From the NCBI RefSeq assembly GCF_008868005.1, contig NZ_WAAO01000002.1, positions 930,001 through 994,000 on the forward strand: a stretch of DNA of 64,000 nt, read 5' to 3'. This document shows positions 7,417 through 16,006 of the stretch, piece after piece (the first letter of the stretch is position 1; each line of letters opens with the position of its first letter). Source of the DNA: Microbacterium algeriense. GTDB lineage: Bacteria; Actinomycetota; Actinomycetes; Actinomycetales; Microbacteriaceae. A program made the translations under genes and the position numbers. The notes under the pieces were generated by a model that did not search any database, was not told the DNA's origin, and was given only the letters and a program-made list of their open reading frames with translations.

Positions 7417-8368
7417 AGGGGCGCAGCGAGGCGGCGGCCGCGGTGAGCGCGTCGGCCGACTGGCGCAGCAGCCCCAGCTCGTGCTCCGAGAAGGACGTGT
7501 TCCGGATGGGCACGGCGCCGGCAGCACTCACGATCGAAGGCACCGAGAGCGCGACGCCGTCGAGTCCGTGGAAGTCGCGCAGGACCGTGCTCACCGGCAT
7601 CACGGCGTGCTCGTCGCTCAGGATCGCCTCGACGATGCGCGCACTGGACAGCCCGATCGCGTAGTTCGTCGCCCCCTTGCCCTGGATGACCTTGTACGCG
7701 GCGTCGCGCACGTCGACCGCGATCTCCTCCAGCTCATCGAGCGTGAATCGCGGATGGTCGGCCGTCTCCCACTCGAGGATCGGGACCGTGCCGATCGTGG
7801 CGCGCGACCACAACGGGAACTCGGTGTCCCCGTGCTCGCCGATGATGTGCGCATGCACGCTCGCGGTCGACACGCCGGCACGCTGACCCAGCTTCCACCG
7901 GAGCCGTGAGGTGTCGAGCACGGTGCCGGAGGCGAAGATCCGCTCGGGCGGAAGACCGGTCTCCTCCTGAGCGATGACGGTGAGCACATCGCACGGGTTC
8001 GTGACGATGACGTACACGGCGTTCGGCGCGACCGCGAGCAGCTCCGGCATCATGCGACGGATGATCCCGGCGTTGACCTCTGCGAGTTCGATGCGTGTCT
8101 GACCGGGGTTCTGCTTGGCACCCGCGGTGATCACGACCACGTGCGAACCCGCGGCGACGGAGATGTCACTGCCCCCGATGATGTCGCTGGAACCGGTGAA
8201 CTGCGTGCCGTGGGCGAGGTCGAGCACCTCCGCGTCGACCTTCTCGGTCGCGATGTCGTAGAGGGCGACGTGCCGCGCGGACCCGCGGATGAGCGCGGCA
8301 TAGGCGACGCTGGATCCCACACTTCCCGCACCGACGACCGTGAGCTTCGAGTTCTCGATGATCTCCAT
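7415..8368 (-). CDS. ldh: L-lactate dehydrogenase
   Basis: A 317-residue NAD-dependent enzyme interconverting pyruvate and L-lactate. Motifs: VVGAGSVGSSVAYA nucleotide binding at residues about 10-23, DIATEKV with the NAD-selecting Asp, VITAGAKQNPGQTR (active-site loop with Gln, characteristic of lactate rather than malate dehydrogenase), VTNPCDVLT, and the proton-relay His in IIGEHGD. The start at 8368 is chosen because MEIIENSKLTVVGAG matches the family N-terminus and the ATG follows GAGACT by 6 nt; in-frame sequence upstream is Arg/Pro-rich non-family material. Confidence 0.95.
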   Translation of the reverse strand: MEIIENSKLTVVGAGSVGSSVAYAALIRGSARHVALYDIATEKVDAEVLDLAHGTQFTGSSDIIGGSDISVAAGSHVVVITAGAKQNPGQTRIELAEVNAGIIRRMMPELLAVAPNAVYVIVTNPCDVLTVIAQEETGLPPERIFASGTVLDTSRLRWKLGQRAGVSTASVHAHIIGEHGDTEFPLWSRATIGTVPILEWETADHPRFTLDELEEIAVDVRDAAYKVIQGKGATNYAIGLSSARIVEAILSDEHAVMPVSTVLRDFHGLDGVALSVPSIVSAAGAVPIRNTSFSEHELGLLRQSADALTAAAASLRP

Positions 8369-8374
8369 GCGCTC

Positions 8375-8380
8375 AGTCTC
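8375..8380 (-). promoter_or_regulatory. -10 hexamer GAGACT of ldh (leaderless)
   Basis: GAGACT lies 6 nt before the ATG on the minus strand; only the conserved A and terminal T match the consensus strongly. Confidence 0.4.
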
Positions 8381-8421
8381 GCAGCGGCGCGGGCGATTCG
8401 GCAGGGGTCGGGACCGAAGAT

Positions 8422-9309
8422 TCAGATCGCCGCGGCGACAGCCTCCGCCGCGGTGGCGTGTCGGAATCGGAAGCCCGAGCGCTCGAGGATCTCCGGGCGA
8501 ACGTCCGCGTCGCCGAGGAGCAGCGAGTCCGCCGCTTCGCCGAGGGCGAGACGGAGCGCCCATGCCGGTGCCGGCAGCCAGAACGGCCGGTGCATGCGTG
8601 CGGCGAGTGCTCGACCGATGTCGTTCGCCGTCGCAGGGACAGGACCGGTGAGGTTCACCGGACCCGCGATCCGCGCGTCGATGACGTGGCGGATCGCTCG
8701 GACCTCGTCGTCGAGCGAGATCCAGGGCCAGATCTGCGACCCGCCGCCGAGGGGACCCGAGACGCCGAAGCGCGTGAGCTGGATGAGCGGTTTCAGGACG
8801 CCTCGGCGGTGGATCACGGGCGCGGTGCGCAGCAGCGCCACCCTGGTCTGGTCCTCGGCTCGTCGCGCCTCGCCCTCCCAGCGCACGGCGAGGTCGGCGA
8901 GGAAAGTCGCTCCCGCGGCGGAGTCCTCAGTGAGCACCTCGCCCGGCGCAGAGCCGTAGTAGCCGACCGCGGATGCCGACACCAGGGTCGGAGCGTCGGA
9001 GCGCAGTGCGCGCAGCGCGGTGGTGAGAGTGCGCGTCGGCTGAATCCTCGAATCGATCAGCTCACGGCGGTACCGCCTGGTCCACGGCAGACGACCGACG
9101 CTCGCGCCCCCGAGGGCGACGACCGCATCCGCACCGGCGAGCACCTCCGGGTCGAGGGCGCTCTCCCCCGGCGCCCACTGCGTCTCGTCCTCTCTGCGCG
9201 GTTCTCGGCGGACGAGCGTCCCGACCTCCACGCCATCGGCGCGCAGAGCCGCGGCCAGCGCGGAGCCGATCAGGCCGGAGGCCCCGCTGATGACGATCCG
9301 TCGCGCCAT
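8422..9309 (-). CDS. TIGR01777-family NAD-dependent epimerase/dehydratase-like protein
   Basis: A 295-residue extended-SDR protein of the YfcH/SulA-like TIGR01777 family. It begins MARRIVISGASGLIGSALA (nucleotide-binding GASGLIG), has ALGGASVGRLPWTRRYRREL, SASAVGYYGSAPGEVLTED (YYG motif of the family) and WPWISLDDEVRAIRHVI. Function is unconfirmed: members are called epimerases but substrates are not known. The ATG at 9309 is preceded by GGAGAG; a TAGCGT hexamer at 9347-9352 gives a leader of about 30 nt. It lies 53 bp upstream of ldh on the same strand. Confidence 0.9.
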   Translation of the reverse strand: MARRIVISGASGLIGSALAAALRADGVEVGTLVRREPRREDETQWAPGESALDPEVLAGADAVVALGGASVGRLPWTRRYRRELIDSRIQPTRTLTTALRALRSDAPTLVSASAVGYYGSAPGEVLTEDSAAGATFLADLAVRWEGEARRAEDQTRVALLRTAPVIHRRGVLKPLIQLTRFGVSGPLGGGSQIWPWISLDDEVRAIRHVIDARIAGPVNLTGPVPATANDIGRALAARMHRPFWLPAPAWALRLALGEAADSLLLGDADVRPEILERSGFRFRHATAAEAVAAAI

Positions 9310-9399
9310 GGTGGCTCTCCGATGCTCGAGTCGAACGGTGCGGTCCACGCTACGCCCTGTGCGATGGATTTCGAGCCCGGAGCCAGGTGTCATCAGGTG

Positions 9400-9472
9400 T
9401 GGGCCCTGCCGGGATCGAACCGACGACATCCACGGTGTAAACGTGGCGCTCTACCAGCTGAGCTAAAGGCCC
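9400..9472 (-). tRNA. tRNA-Val (anticodon TAC)
   Basis: A 73-nt cloverleaf on the minus strand. Acceptor GGGCCTT pairs with AGGGCCC (one G-U), discriminator A. D arm TAGCTCAGCTGGTAGAGC, anticodon stem CCACG/CGTGG with loop TTTACAC giving anticodon TAC, T arm CGGTTCGATCCCG. The CCA end is not encoded immediately after the discriminator. Confidence 0.96.
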
Positions 9473-9625
9473 TGGTGCGCTCAGTCTATCCGGCACCCGA
9501 TGCGCACCCGTGTCGTGGAAGAGGGATAGGCTGAATCCGGCGCGCGTTGTGCACAGCTGACAAGGCTGCCCGTGTCGCTTCCCGTTTCCTTGGCATGACC
9601 TGCCAGCTTGACGAAAGGTTCCCCC

Positions 9626-12352
9626 GTGACCGTGCACGACCAGGATCCGTACTCCCAGGGCCCCCTCGACAGCGATCCGGAGGAGACCGGCGAGTGGCAG
9701 CAGTCCCTCGATGAGCTGGTCGATGCCAAGGGCCACGGCCGCGGCCGCGAGATCATGCTCAGCCTGCTCAAGCGCTCGAAGGAGCTGCACCTGGGCGTGC
9801 CGATGGTCCCGACGACGGACTACATCAACACCATCGCCCCGGAGAACGAGCCCGAGTTCCCGGGCGACGAGGAGGTCGAACGCCGCTACCGCGCCTGGAT
9901 CCGGTGGAACGCCGCGATCACGGTGCACCGTGCGCAGCGTCCCGGCATCGGCGTCGGCGGTCACATCTCGACCTACGCGTCCTCCGCCGCTCTGTACGAG
10001 GTGGGCTTCAACCACTTCTTCAAGGGCGCGGACCACCCCGGTGGCGCCGACCAGATCTTCATTCAGGGTCACGCCTCTCCCGGCACCTACGCCCGTTCCT
10101 TCCTCGAGGGTCGCCTGACCGAGGACCAGCTCGACGGCTTCCGCCAGGAGAAGTCGCACGCGCCGAACGGCATCCCCTCCTACCCGCACCCGCGCCTGAT
10201 GCCGGAGTACTGGCAGTTCCCGACCGTGTCGATGGGTCTCGGCCCGATCAACGCCATCTACCAGGCGATGTCGAACAAGTACCTCGAGAACCGCGGTATC
10301 AAGGACACGTCCCAGTCGCACGTCTGGGCCTTCCTCGGTGACGGCGAGATGGACGAGGTCGAGAGCCGCGGTCAGCTCCAGGTCGCCGCGAACGAGGGTC
10401 TCGACAACCTCACGTTCGTCGTCAACTGCAACCTGCAGCGCCTCGACGGCCCCGTGCGCGGCAACGGCAAGATCGTGCAGGAGCTCGAGTCGTTCTTCCG
10501 CGGTGCCGGCTGGAACGTCATCAAGGTCGTCTGGGGCCGCGAGTGGGACGATCTGCTCGCCCGCGACACCGAGGGCGCGCTGCTCAACCTCATGAACGTC
10601 ACGCCCGACGGCGACTACCAGACGTACAAGGCCGAGTCCGGCGCCTACATCCGCGAGCACTTCTTCGGACGTGACGAGCGCACCGCCGCCCTCGTCAAGG
10701 ACTACTCCGACGACGACATCTGGAACCTCAAGCGCGGTGGCCACGACTACCGCAAGGTGTACGCCGCGTTCAAGGCCGCGACCGAGCACAAGGGCAAGCC
10801 CACCGTCATCCTCGCCAAGACCGTCAAGGGCTACGGCCTCGGTCCGCAGTTCGAGGGCCGCAACGCGACCCACCAGATGAAGAAGATGACGCTGGACAAC
10901 CTCAAGACGTTCCGCGACGCGATGCACATCCCGATCACGGATGCGCAGCTCGAGGAGAACCCGTACCTGCCCCCGTACTACAACCCGGGCCCCCAGGACG
11001 AGACGATCCAGTACATGCTCGAGCGTCGTCGGGCTCTCGGCGGCTTCCTCCCGGAGCGCAGGTCCACGCACGTCGGACTCTCGCTTCCGGACGACTCCGC
11101 GTACGCCCTGCCCAAGAAGGGCTCCGGCACGCAGGAGATCGCCACGACCATGGCGTTCGTCCGCCTGCTCAAGGACCTGCTGCGCTCCAAGGAGTTCGGT
11201 CACCGCATCGTCCCGATCATCCCCGACGAGGCGCGCACGTTCGGCATGGACGCGTACTTCCCGACGGCGAAGATCTACAACCCGAACGGCCAGCACTACA
11301 CCTCGGTCGACCGCGAACTGCTCCTGGCCTACAAGGAGAGCCCGCAGGGCCAGATCGTGCACGTCGGCATCAACGAGGCCGGCGCCGTCGCGGCGTTCAC
11401 CGCGGCGGGCACCTCGTACGCCACGCACGGTGAGCCGCTCATCCCGATCTACATCTTCTACTCGATGTTCGGCTTCCAGCGCACCGGCGACGCCCAGTGG
11501 GCGGCCGGCGACCAGATGGCCCGCGGTTTCATCATCGGCGCCACGGCCGGTCGCACCACTCTGACCGGCGAGGGCCTGCAGCACGCGGACGGACACTCGC
11601 ACCTGCTCGCGGCGACCAACCCGGCGACGGTGTCGTACGACCCCGCCTACGGATACGAGATCGCGCACATCATGCGGTCCGGTCTGGAGCGCATGTACGG
11701 CGGCCAGCACGAGGACCCGAACGTGATGTACTACCTCACCGTGTACAACGAGCCTCTCGTGCAGCCGAAGGAGCCGGAGGACGTCGATGTGGACGGCATC
11801 GTCCGCGGTATCCACCGCGTCTCCGTCGGCGAAGGCGACGGCCCTCGCGCCCAGCTGTTCGCCTCGGGTGTCGGACTCCCCTGGGCCCTCGAGGCACAGG
11901 AGCTGCTCAAGAACGACTGGGGCGTCGTCGCCGACGTGTGGTCGGTCACCTCGTGGACCGAGCTGCGCCGCGACGGCCTCGCCACCGATGAGCACAACTT
12001 CCTGCACCCCGACCAGGAGCCGCGCACGGCGTACCTGACGCAGAAGCTCCAGGGCGCCGAGGGTCCGGTCGTCGCGGTGAGCGACTTCATGCACGCCGTG
12101 CAGGACCAGATCCGCCCGTGGGTGCCCAACCGGTTCGCCACGCTCGGCGCCGACGGCTTCGGCTTCTCGGACACCCGTGCCGCGGCGCGGCGGTTCTTCA
12201 AGATCGACGGACCGTCGATCGTCGTCCGCACGCTGCAGTCGCTCGCCGAAGACGGCAAGGTCGACCGCTCCCTGGCTGCGCAGGCCATCGAGAAGTACCG
12301 CCTGCACGACGTGAACGCCGGGACCAGCGGCAACGCGGGCGGCGAAAGCTGA
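9626..12352 (+). CDS. aceE: Pyruvate dehydrogenase E1 component, homodimeric
   Basis: A 908-residue thiamine diphosphate enzyme that decarboxylates pyruvate and passes the acetyl group to the E2 lipoyl domain of the pyruvate dehydrogenase complex. Visible motifs are [20 protein letters not shown], the cofactor-binding [14 protein letters not shown] through [15 protein letters not shown], and [15 protein letters not shown] in the pyrimidine domain. Length fits the single-chain AceE type used by actinobacteria. I place the start at GTG 9626, which has GAAAGG at a suitable distance; a TTG at 9608 would add six residues. E2 and E3 genes are not in the window. A short inverted repeat TGGCA-N5-TGCCA at 9591-9605 lies in the leader. 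Confidence 0.96.
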   Translation: MTVHDQDPYSQGPLDSDPEETGEWQQSLDELVDAKGHGRGREIMLSLLKRSKELHLGVPMVPTTDYINTIAPENEPEFPGDEEVERRYRAWIRWNAAITVHRAQRPGIGVGGHISTYASSAALYEVGFNHFFKGADHPGGADQIFIQGHASPGTYARSFLEGRLTEDQLDGFRQEKSHAPNGIPSYPHPRLMPEYWQFPTVSMGLGPINAIYQAMSNKYLENRGIKDTSQSHVWAFLGDGEMDEVESRGQLQVAANEGLDNLTFVVNCNLQRLDGPVRGNGKIVQELESFFRGAGWNVIKVVWGREWDDLLARDTEGALLNLMNVTPDGDYQTYKAESGAYIREHFFGRDERTAALVKDYSDDDIWNLKRGGHDYRKVYAAFKAATEHKGKPTVILAKTVKGYGLGPQFEGRNATHQMKKMTLDNLKTFRDAMHIPITDAQLEENPYLPPYYNPGPQDETIQYMLERRRALGGFLPERRSTHVGLSLPDDSAYALPKKGSGTQEIATTMAFVRLLKDLLRSKEFGHRIVPIIPDEARTFGMDAYFPTAKIYNPNGQHYTSVDRELLLAYKESPQGQIVHVGINEAGAVAAFTAAGTSYATHGEPLIPIYIFYSMFGFQRTGDAQWAAGDQMARGFIIGATAGRTTLTGEGLQHADGHSHLLAATNPATVSYDPAYGYEIAHIMRSGLERMYGGQHEDPNVMYYLTVYNEPLVQPKEPEDVDVDGIVRGIHRVSVGEGDGPRAQLFASGVGLPWALEAQELLKNDWGVVADVWSVTSWTELRRDGLATDEHNFLHPDQEPRTAYLTQKLQGAEGPVVAVSDFMHAVQDQIRPWVPNRFATLGADGFGFSDTRAAARRFFKIDGPSIVVRTLQSLAEDGKVDRSLAAQAIEKYRLHDVNAGTSGNAGGES

Positions 12353-12380
12353 GCCCTCGGTGACAGGATCCCCTTCCGGC

Positions 12381-13577
12381 ATGGACAAGGCCGCGACGCT
12401 CACCTGGCTGCGCCGGATCTCCGGTGACATCGCCTCGGTGACGATCAAGCGCCTGGAGGACACCCTCCCGTGGTACGCCGACATGCCACCAGCCCGCCGT
12501 TCCGCGGTCGGGCTGGTGGCCCAGGCGGGCATCACGTCGTTCATCCAGTGGTATGAGGATCCGACCTCCACTCCGTGGATCGCGGCGGACATCTTCGCCG
12601 CGGCGCCCCGAGAGCTGCTGCGCAGCGTCAGCCTTCAGCAGACGCTCCAGCTGATCCGCGTGACCGTGGAGGTCACGGAGGAGCGCGTCGCGGGACGAGG
12701 AGACGACCTCCGCGAGGCCATCCTGCTCTACTCGCGCGACGTCGCCTTCGCGGCCGCCGACGTGTACGCCAGGGCCGCCGAGGCCCGCGGACTCTGGGAT
12801 GCGCGACTGGAAGCACTCGTCGTCGACTCGATCCTCACAGGCGAGGCGGACGAGGAGCTCCCGAGCCGGATCGCTGCGCTCGGCTGGCACGGTCATGGCG
12901 AGGTCGCCGTGCTCGTCGGCACGACTCCCCCGCAGTTCGACGTCGATCTGGTGCGCCGCACGGCGCGCAAGCTCGCCGTCGACGTGCTCATCGGCGTGCA
13001 GGGCTCGCGACTCGTCCTGGTGCTCGGCCGCGCGCGTGTCGAAGGTCAGGAGGGCGAGGAGGAGGAGCTCGGCTTCCTGGAGATCGCGACCCGCCTCGAA
13101 CCGTCGTTCGGCCCCGGGTACGTGGTGCTCGGCCCCGAGGTCGCGGCACTCGTGGATGCGAGCCAGAGCGCGCGCGCGGCACTCGCGGGATTCGCGGTCG
13201 CCCGCGCGTGGCGCGGTGCGCCCCGTCCGGTGGAAGCCGACGACCTGCTCCCGGAGCGCGCCCTCGCCGGCGACCCTCTGGCGAAGCAGACGTTGATCGA
13301 GCGCATCTTCCGACCGCTCCAGGCGCACTCGACGGATCTCGTGACCACGCTCTGGAGCTATCTGGACAACGGGCGCTCGCTGGAGGCGACGGCCCGCGAG
13401 CTGTTCGTGCACCCGAACACCGTGCGCTACCGCCTCAAGCGCGTGAGCGAGGTCATCGGCTGGGATGCCACCGGGCCTCGCGAAGCGCTCATCCTGCAGA
13501 CGGCGCTGATCCTGGGTTCCATCGGCGCGGCGGATCAGGGGCGTCGACGCACCCCGCTGCGACGCCCTCCGCGCTGA
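12381..13577 (+). CDS. fasR: PucR/CdaR-family regulator, likely FasR of fatty acid synthesis
   Basis: A 398-residue transcription factor from ATG 12381; GTG 12360 is an alternative start. The C-terminal PucR-type helix-turn-helix reads NGRSLEATARELFVHPNTVR followed by YRLKRVSEVIGW (about residues 335-368). The N-terminal region resembles the FasR/Rv3208A-neighbour type with WLRRISGDIASVTIKRLE. In Streptomyces, FasR is a PucR-like activator encoded just before fabD-fabH-acpP-fabF; the same order is seen here, which is the main reason for the name. It starts 28 bp after aceE, so it may also be read through from that gene. Whether it activates or represses here cannot be read from the sequence. 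Confidence 0.85.
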   Translation: MDKAATLTWLRRISGDIASVTIKRLEDTLPWYADMPPARRSAVGLVAQAGITSFIQWYEDPTSTPWIAADIFAAAPRELLRSVSLQQTLQLIRVTVEVTEERVAGRGDDLREAILLYSRDVAFAAADVYARAAEARGLWDARLEALVVDSILTGEADEELPSRIAALGWHGHGEVAVLVGTTPPQFDVDLVRRTARKLAVDVLIGVQGSRLVLVLGRARVEGQEGEEEELGFLEIATRLEPSFGPGYVVLGPEVAALVDASQSARAALAGFAVARAWRGAPRPVEADDLLPERALAGDPLAKQTLIERIFRPLQAHSTDLVTTLWSYLDNGRSLEATARELFVHPNTVRYRLKRVSEVIGWDATGPREALILQTALILGSIGAADQGRRRTPLRRPPR

Positions 13578-13603
13578 CACCGCGGGAGGATCTGTACGCC
13601 ACA

Positions 13604-13640
13604 CACAAGGGTTTTTCGGAATCTTGTGATGGATCATCCA
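13604..13640. promoter_or_regulatory. Two inverted repeats upstream of fabD, candidate FasR site
   Basis: CACAAG (13604-13609) and CTTGTG (13623-13628) are separated by 13 nt, and TGGATCATCCA (13630-13640) is a 5-bp palindrome with one central base. Both lie just upstream of the CAGACT hexamer at 13662, in the normal place for an activator or repressor. Assignment to FasR is inferred from position only. Confidence 0.45.
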
Positions 13641-13661
13641 CCGCTCGGCCACAATCGTTGG

Positions 13662-13667
13662 CAGACT
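13662..13667 (+). promoter_or_regulatory. -10 hexamer CAGACT of fabD (leaderless)
   Basis: CAGACT lies 6 nt before the GTG at 13674 that gives the canonical FabD N-terminus. No ribosome-binding site is present at a usable distance. Confidence 0.5.
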
Positions 13668-13673
13668 GGGTGG

Positions 13674-14594
13674 GTGATTGTCGTCGTATGCCCTGGACAG
13701 GGCTCGCAGACCCCTGGATTCCTCGCCCCCTGGCTCGAACTCGACGGAGTGACCGAGCGCCTCGCCGCGTACTCCGACGCCGCCGAGGTCGATCTGCGTG
13801 AACACGGCACCGTGTCTGACGCCGACACGATCCGCGACACGCGCATCGCGCAGCCGCTCATCGTGGCCGCTTCGCTGATCGCCGGCGACGCCCTGGTGCA
13901 GAGGGCGGGCCGTCGCGCCGACGGCATCGCCGGGCACTCGGTGGGTGAGATCGCCGCCCTCGTCGGCAGCGACGTCATCGACGCCGAGACCGGCATGCGC
14001 CTGGTCGGCATCCGCGGCCGCGCGATGGCCGACGCCGCCGCGCGGACCCCCACGGGCATGAGCGCGGTCCTCGGCGGCGACGAGGAGGCCCTCCTCGCCC
14101 GCCTCGCCGAACTCGACCTCTCGCCGGCGAACTACAACGGCGGCGGACAGATCGTCGTCGCCGGCGCCCTTCCCGCTCTGGCGGCTCTCGCGGAGGAACC
14201 CCTCAAGGGCACCCGTGTCGTACCTCTGCAGGTCGCCGGCGCCTTCCACACGCGTTACATGACCTCCGCCGTCGCCGCACTGCGCGACGCGGTCTCCGAC
14301 GTCGTACCGAAGGATCCGGACATCACCCTCTGGTCGAACCGCGACGGATCCGCGGTCGCGGACGGCGCGCAGGCGCTCGAGTATCTCGTGGACCAGGTCT
14401 CGTCGCCTGTGCGCTGGGACCTGTGCATGCAGTCCTTCGCCGAGGCGGGCGTCACCGGAGTGATCGAGCTCGCGCCGGCCGGAGCGCTGGTCGGGCTCGC
14501 CAAGCGCGGACTCCGCGGCGTGCCGACCGTCGCCGTGAAGACCCCCGAAGACCTCGATGCGGCCGTCGCGCTGCTGAACGGAGAAGCCGCATGA
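13674..14594 (+). CDS. fabD: Malonyl-CoA:ACP transacylase
   Basis: A 306-residue enzyme that moves malonate from CoA to acyl carrier protein. It begins VIVVVCPGQGSQTPGF, the family N-terminus, with the GQGSQ oxyanion motif at residues 9-13. The nucleophile is in GHSVGE (Ser89), and the active-site His in GAFHTRYM. The start GTG 13674 is selected because upstream in-frame sequence does not look like FabD. The stop overlaps the fabH start (ATGA), so the two are translationally coupled. First gene of the fabD-fabH-acpP-fabF operon. Confidence 0.96.
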   Translation: MIVVVCPGQGSQTPGFLAPWLELDGVTERLAAYSDAAEVDLREHGTVSDADTIRDTRIAQPLIVAASLIAGDALVQRAGRRADGIAGHSVGEIAALVGSDVIDAETGMRLVGIRGRAMADAAARTPTGMSAVLGGDEEALLARLAELDLSPANYNGGGQIVVAGALPALAALAEEPLKGTRVVPLQVAGAFHTRYMTSAVAALRDAVSDVVPKDPDITLWSNRDGSAVADGAQALEYLVDQVSSPVRWDLCMQSFAEAGVTGVIELAPAGALVGLAKRGLRGVPTVAVKTPEDLDAAVALLNGEAA

Positions 14595-15592
14595 GCGCCA
14601 CGCTCGCCCAGGCCACCGGCCCTGCCTACACGCGCATCTACTCCTACGGCGCGGCCCGCGGAGAGAACGCGGTGCCGAACGACGACCTGATCGGACCGAT
14701 CGACTCCAGCGACGAGTGGATCCGGCAGCGCACCGGAATCATCACGCGCGTCCGCGCCGACAAGGACACGGACGCGATCGACCTCGCGACGACCGCGGCG
14801 GCGGAGGCGATCGAGAAGGCAGGGGTGCCCGCCGACCAGGTCGACCTGGTGATCGTGGCCACGGTCAGCAACCCGAAGCAGACCCCCTCGGTCTCGGCCA
14901 TCGTCGCCGACCGCGTCGGAGCCAACCCCGCCGCCGCCTATGACATCAACGCGGCCTGCGCCGGATACGCCTACGCCATCGCCCAGGCCGACGCGCTGAT
15001 CAAGGCGGGTACGGCGCGCTACGCGCTCGTGATCGGCACCGAGAAGCTCTCCGACATCGTCGACCCGGCCGATCGCAGCATCTCGTTCCTCCTCGGGGAC
15101 GGTGCCGGCGCCGCGCTGATCGGTCCCAGCGACACGCCCGGCATCTCGCCCGCCGTCTGGGGTTCGGACGGTTCCAAGGCGGACGCGGTGGGCATGAACG
15201 CCACTCTCACCGAGTTCCGCGACGGCGAGGTGCCCTGGCCCACTCTGCGGCAGGAGGGGCCGACGGTCTTCCGCTGGGCGGTGTGGGAGATGGCGAAGGT
15301 CGCGCGCGAAGCGCTGGACAGGGCAGGCGTCGAGCCGTCCGACATCGCCGCGTTCATCCCGCACCAGGCCAACATGCGCATCATCGACGAGTTCGCCAAG
15401 CAGCTCAAGCTGCCGGAGACCACCGTGATCGCCCGCGACATCGAGACGACCGGCAACACGTCCGCCGCATCGATCCCGCTGGCCAGCCACCGGCTGATGG
15501 CCGAGCACCCGGAGCTCTCCGGGGGCCTCGCGCTGCAGATCGGCTTCGGCGCCGGTCTCGTCTTCGCCGCCCAGGTCGTCGTCCTTCCCTGA
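14591..15592 (+). CDS. fabH: Beta-ketoacyl-ACP synthase III
   Basis: A 333-residue condensing enzyme that starts fatty acid synthesis by joining acyl-CoA to malonyl-ACP. The catalytic triad is visible: Cys123 in NAACAGYAYAI, His in FIPHQANMRI and Asn in TTGNTSAASIP. The N-terminus has SSDEWIRQRTGI, typical of FabH. Actinobacterial FabH often prefers branched starters, which would give iso/anteiso lipids, but the specificity is not readable here. It overlaps fabD by 4 bp and is followed by acpP after 68 bp. Confidence 0.96.
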   Translation: MSATLAQATGPAYTRIYSYGAARGENAVPNDDLIGPIDSSDEWIRQRTGIITRVRADKDTDAIDLATTAAAEAIEKAGVPADQVDLVIVATVSNPKQTPSVSAIVADRVGANPAAAYDINAACAGYAYAIAQADALIKAGTARYALVIGTEKLSDIVDPADRSISFLLGDGAGAALIGPSDTPGISPAVWGSDGSKADAVGMNATLTEFRDGEVPWPTLRQEGPTVFRWAVWEMAKVAREALDRAGVEPSDIAAFIPHQANMRIIDEFAKQLKLPETTVIARDIETTGNTSAASIPLASHRLMAEHPELSGGLALQIGFGAGLVFAAQVVVLP

Positions 15593-15660
15593 GAATGCGC
15601 TGACCTTCCCTAGACTGTTCCACGGTTCCGAAAACAACCCGCAAGAAAGAGGAAGACCAC

Positions 15661-15909
15661 ATGGCTTTCACCAACGATGAGGTCCTCGCCGGCCTCGCAG
15701 AGCTGATCACCGACGAGACCGGCATCAACGCCTCGGAGGTCGCCCTGGAGAAGTCGTTCACCGACGACCTCGACATCGACTCCATCTCGATGATGACGAT
15801 CGTCGTCAACGCCGAGGAGAAGTTCGGCGTCACCATCCCCGACGACGAGGTCAAGAACCTCAAGACCGTCGGCGACGCCGTCAACTTCATCGTCGCGGGC
15901 CAGGAGTAA
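15661..15909 (+). CDS. acpP: Acyl carrier protein
   Basis: An 82-residue acidic protein carrying growing acyl chains on a 4'-phosphopantetheine arm. The attachment Ser41 lies in DDLDIDSISMM, which has DSI where many ACPs have DSL. The ATG is preceded by AAGAAAGAGGAAG, a strong ribosome-binding region. It sits between fabH and fabF as in other actinobacteria. A stable hairpin after the stop (15918-15952) may raise acpP message over fabF. Confidence 0.97.
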   Translation: MAFTNDEVLAGLAELITDETGINASEVALEKSFTDDLDIDSISMMTIVVNAEEKFGVTIPDDEVKNLKTVGDAVNFIVAGQE

Positions 15910-15917
15910 TCCCGGCA

Positions 15918-15952
15918 GGATGCCACCCCCGCCCCGGCGGGGTGTGGCATCC
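15918..15952 (+). promoter_or_regulatory. Intercistronic hairpin between acpP and fabF
   Basis: GGATGCCAC (15918-15926) pairs with GTGGCATCC (15944-15952), with further G-C pairing inside. It lies 9 nt after the acpP stop. It could be a partial terminator or an mRNA stabiliser; no U tract follows. Confidence 0.55.
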
Positions 15953-16006
15953 TCCGTCCTGCCCTCCTCCCCCCGTTCGACTTCGTTTCGACAAGGAACC
16001 ACCCCC

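Noticed and set aside
9350..12592. 1,080-residue open frame on the minus strand opposite aceE
   Set aside because: It is exactly antisense to aceE, rich in Arg, Val, Asp and Leu from complementary codons, matches no family and crosses the tRNA-Val gene. High-GC composition creates such frames.
12198..14249. 683-residue open frame opposite fasR and fabD
   Set aside because: Antisense to two genes with good family matches; no family match of its own.
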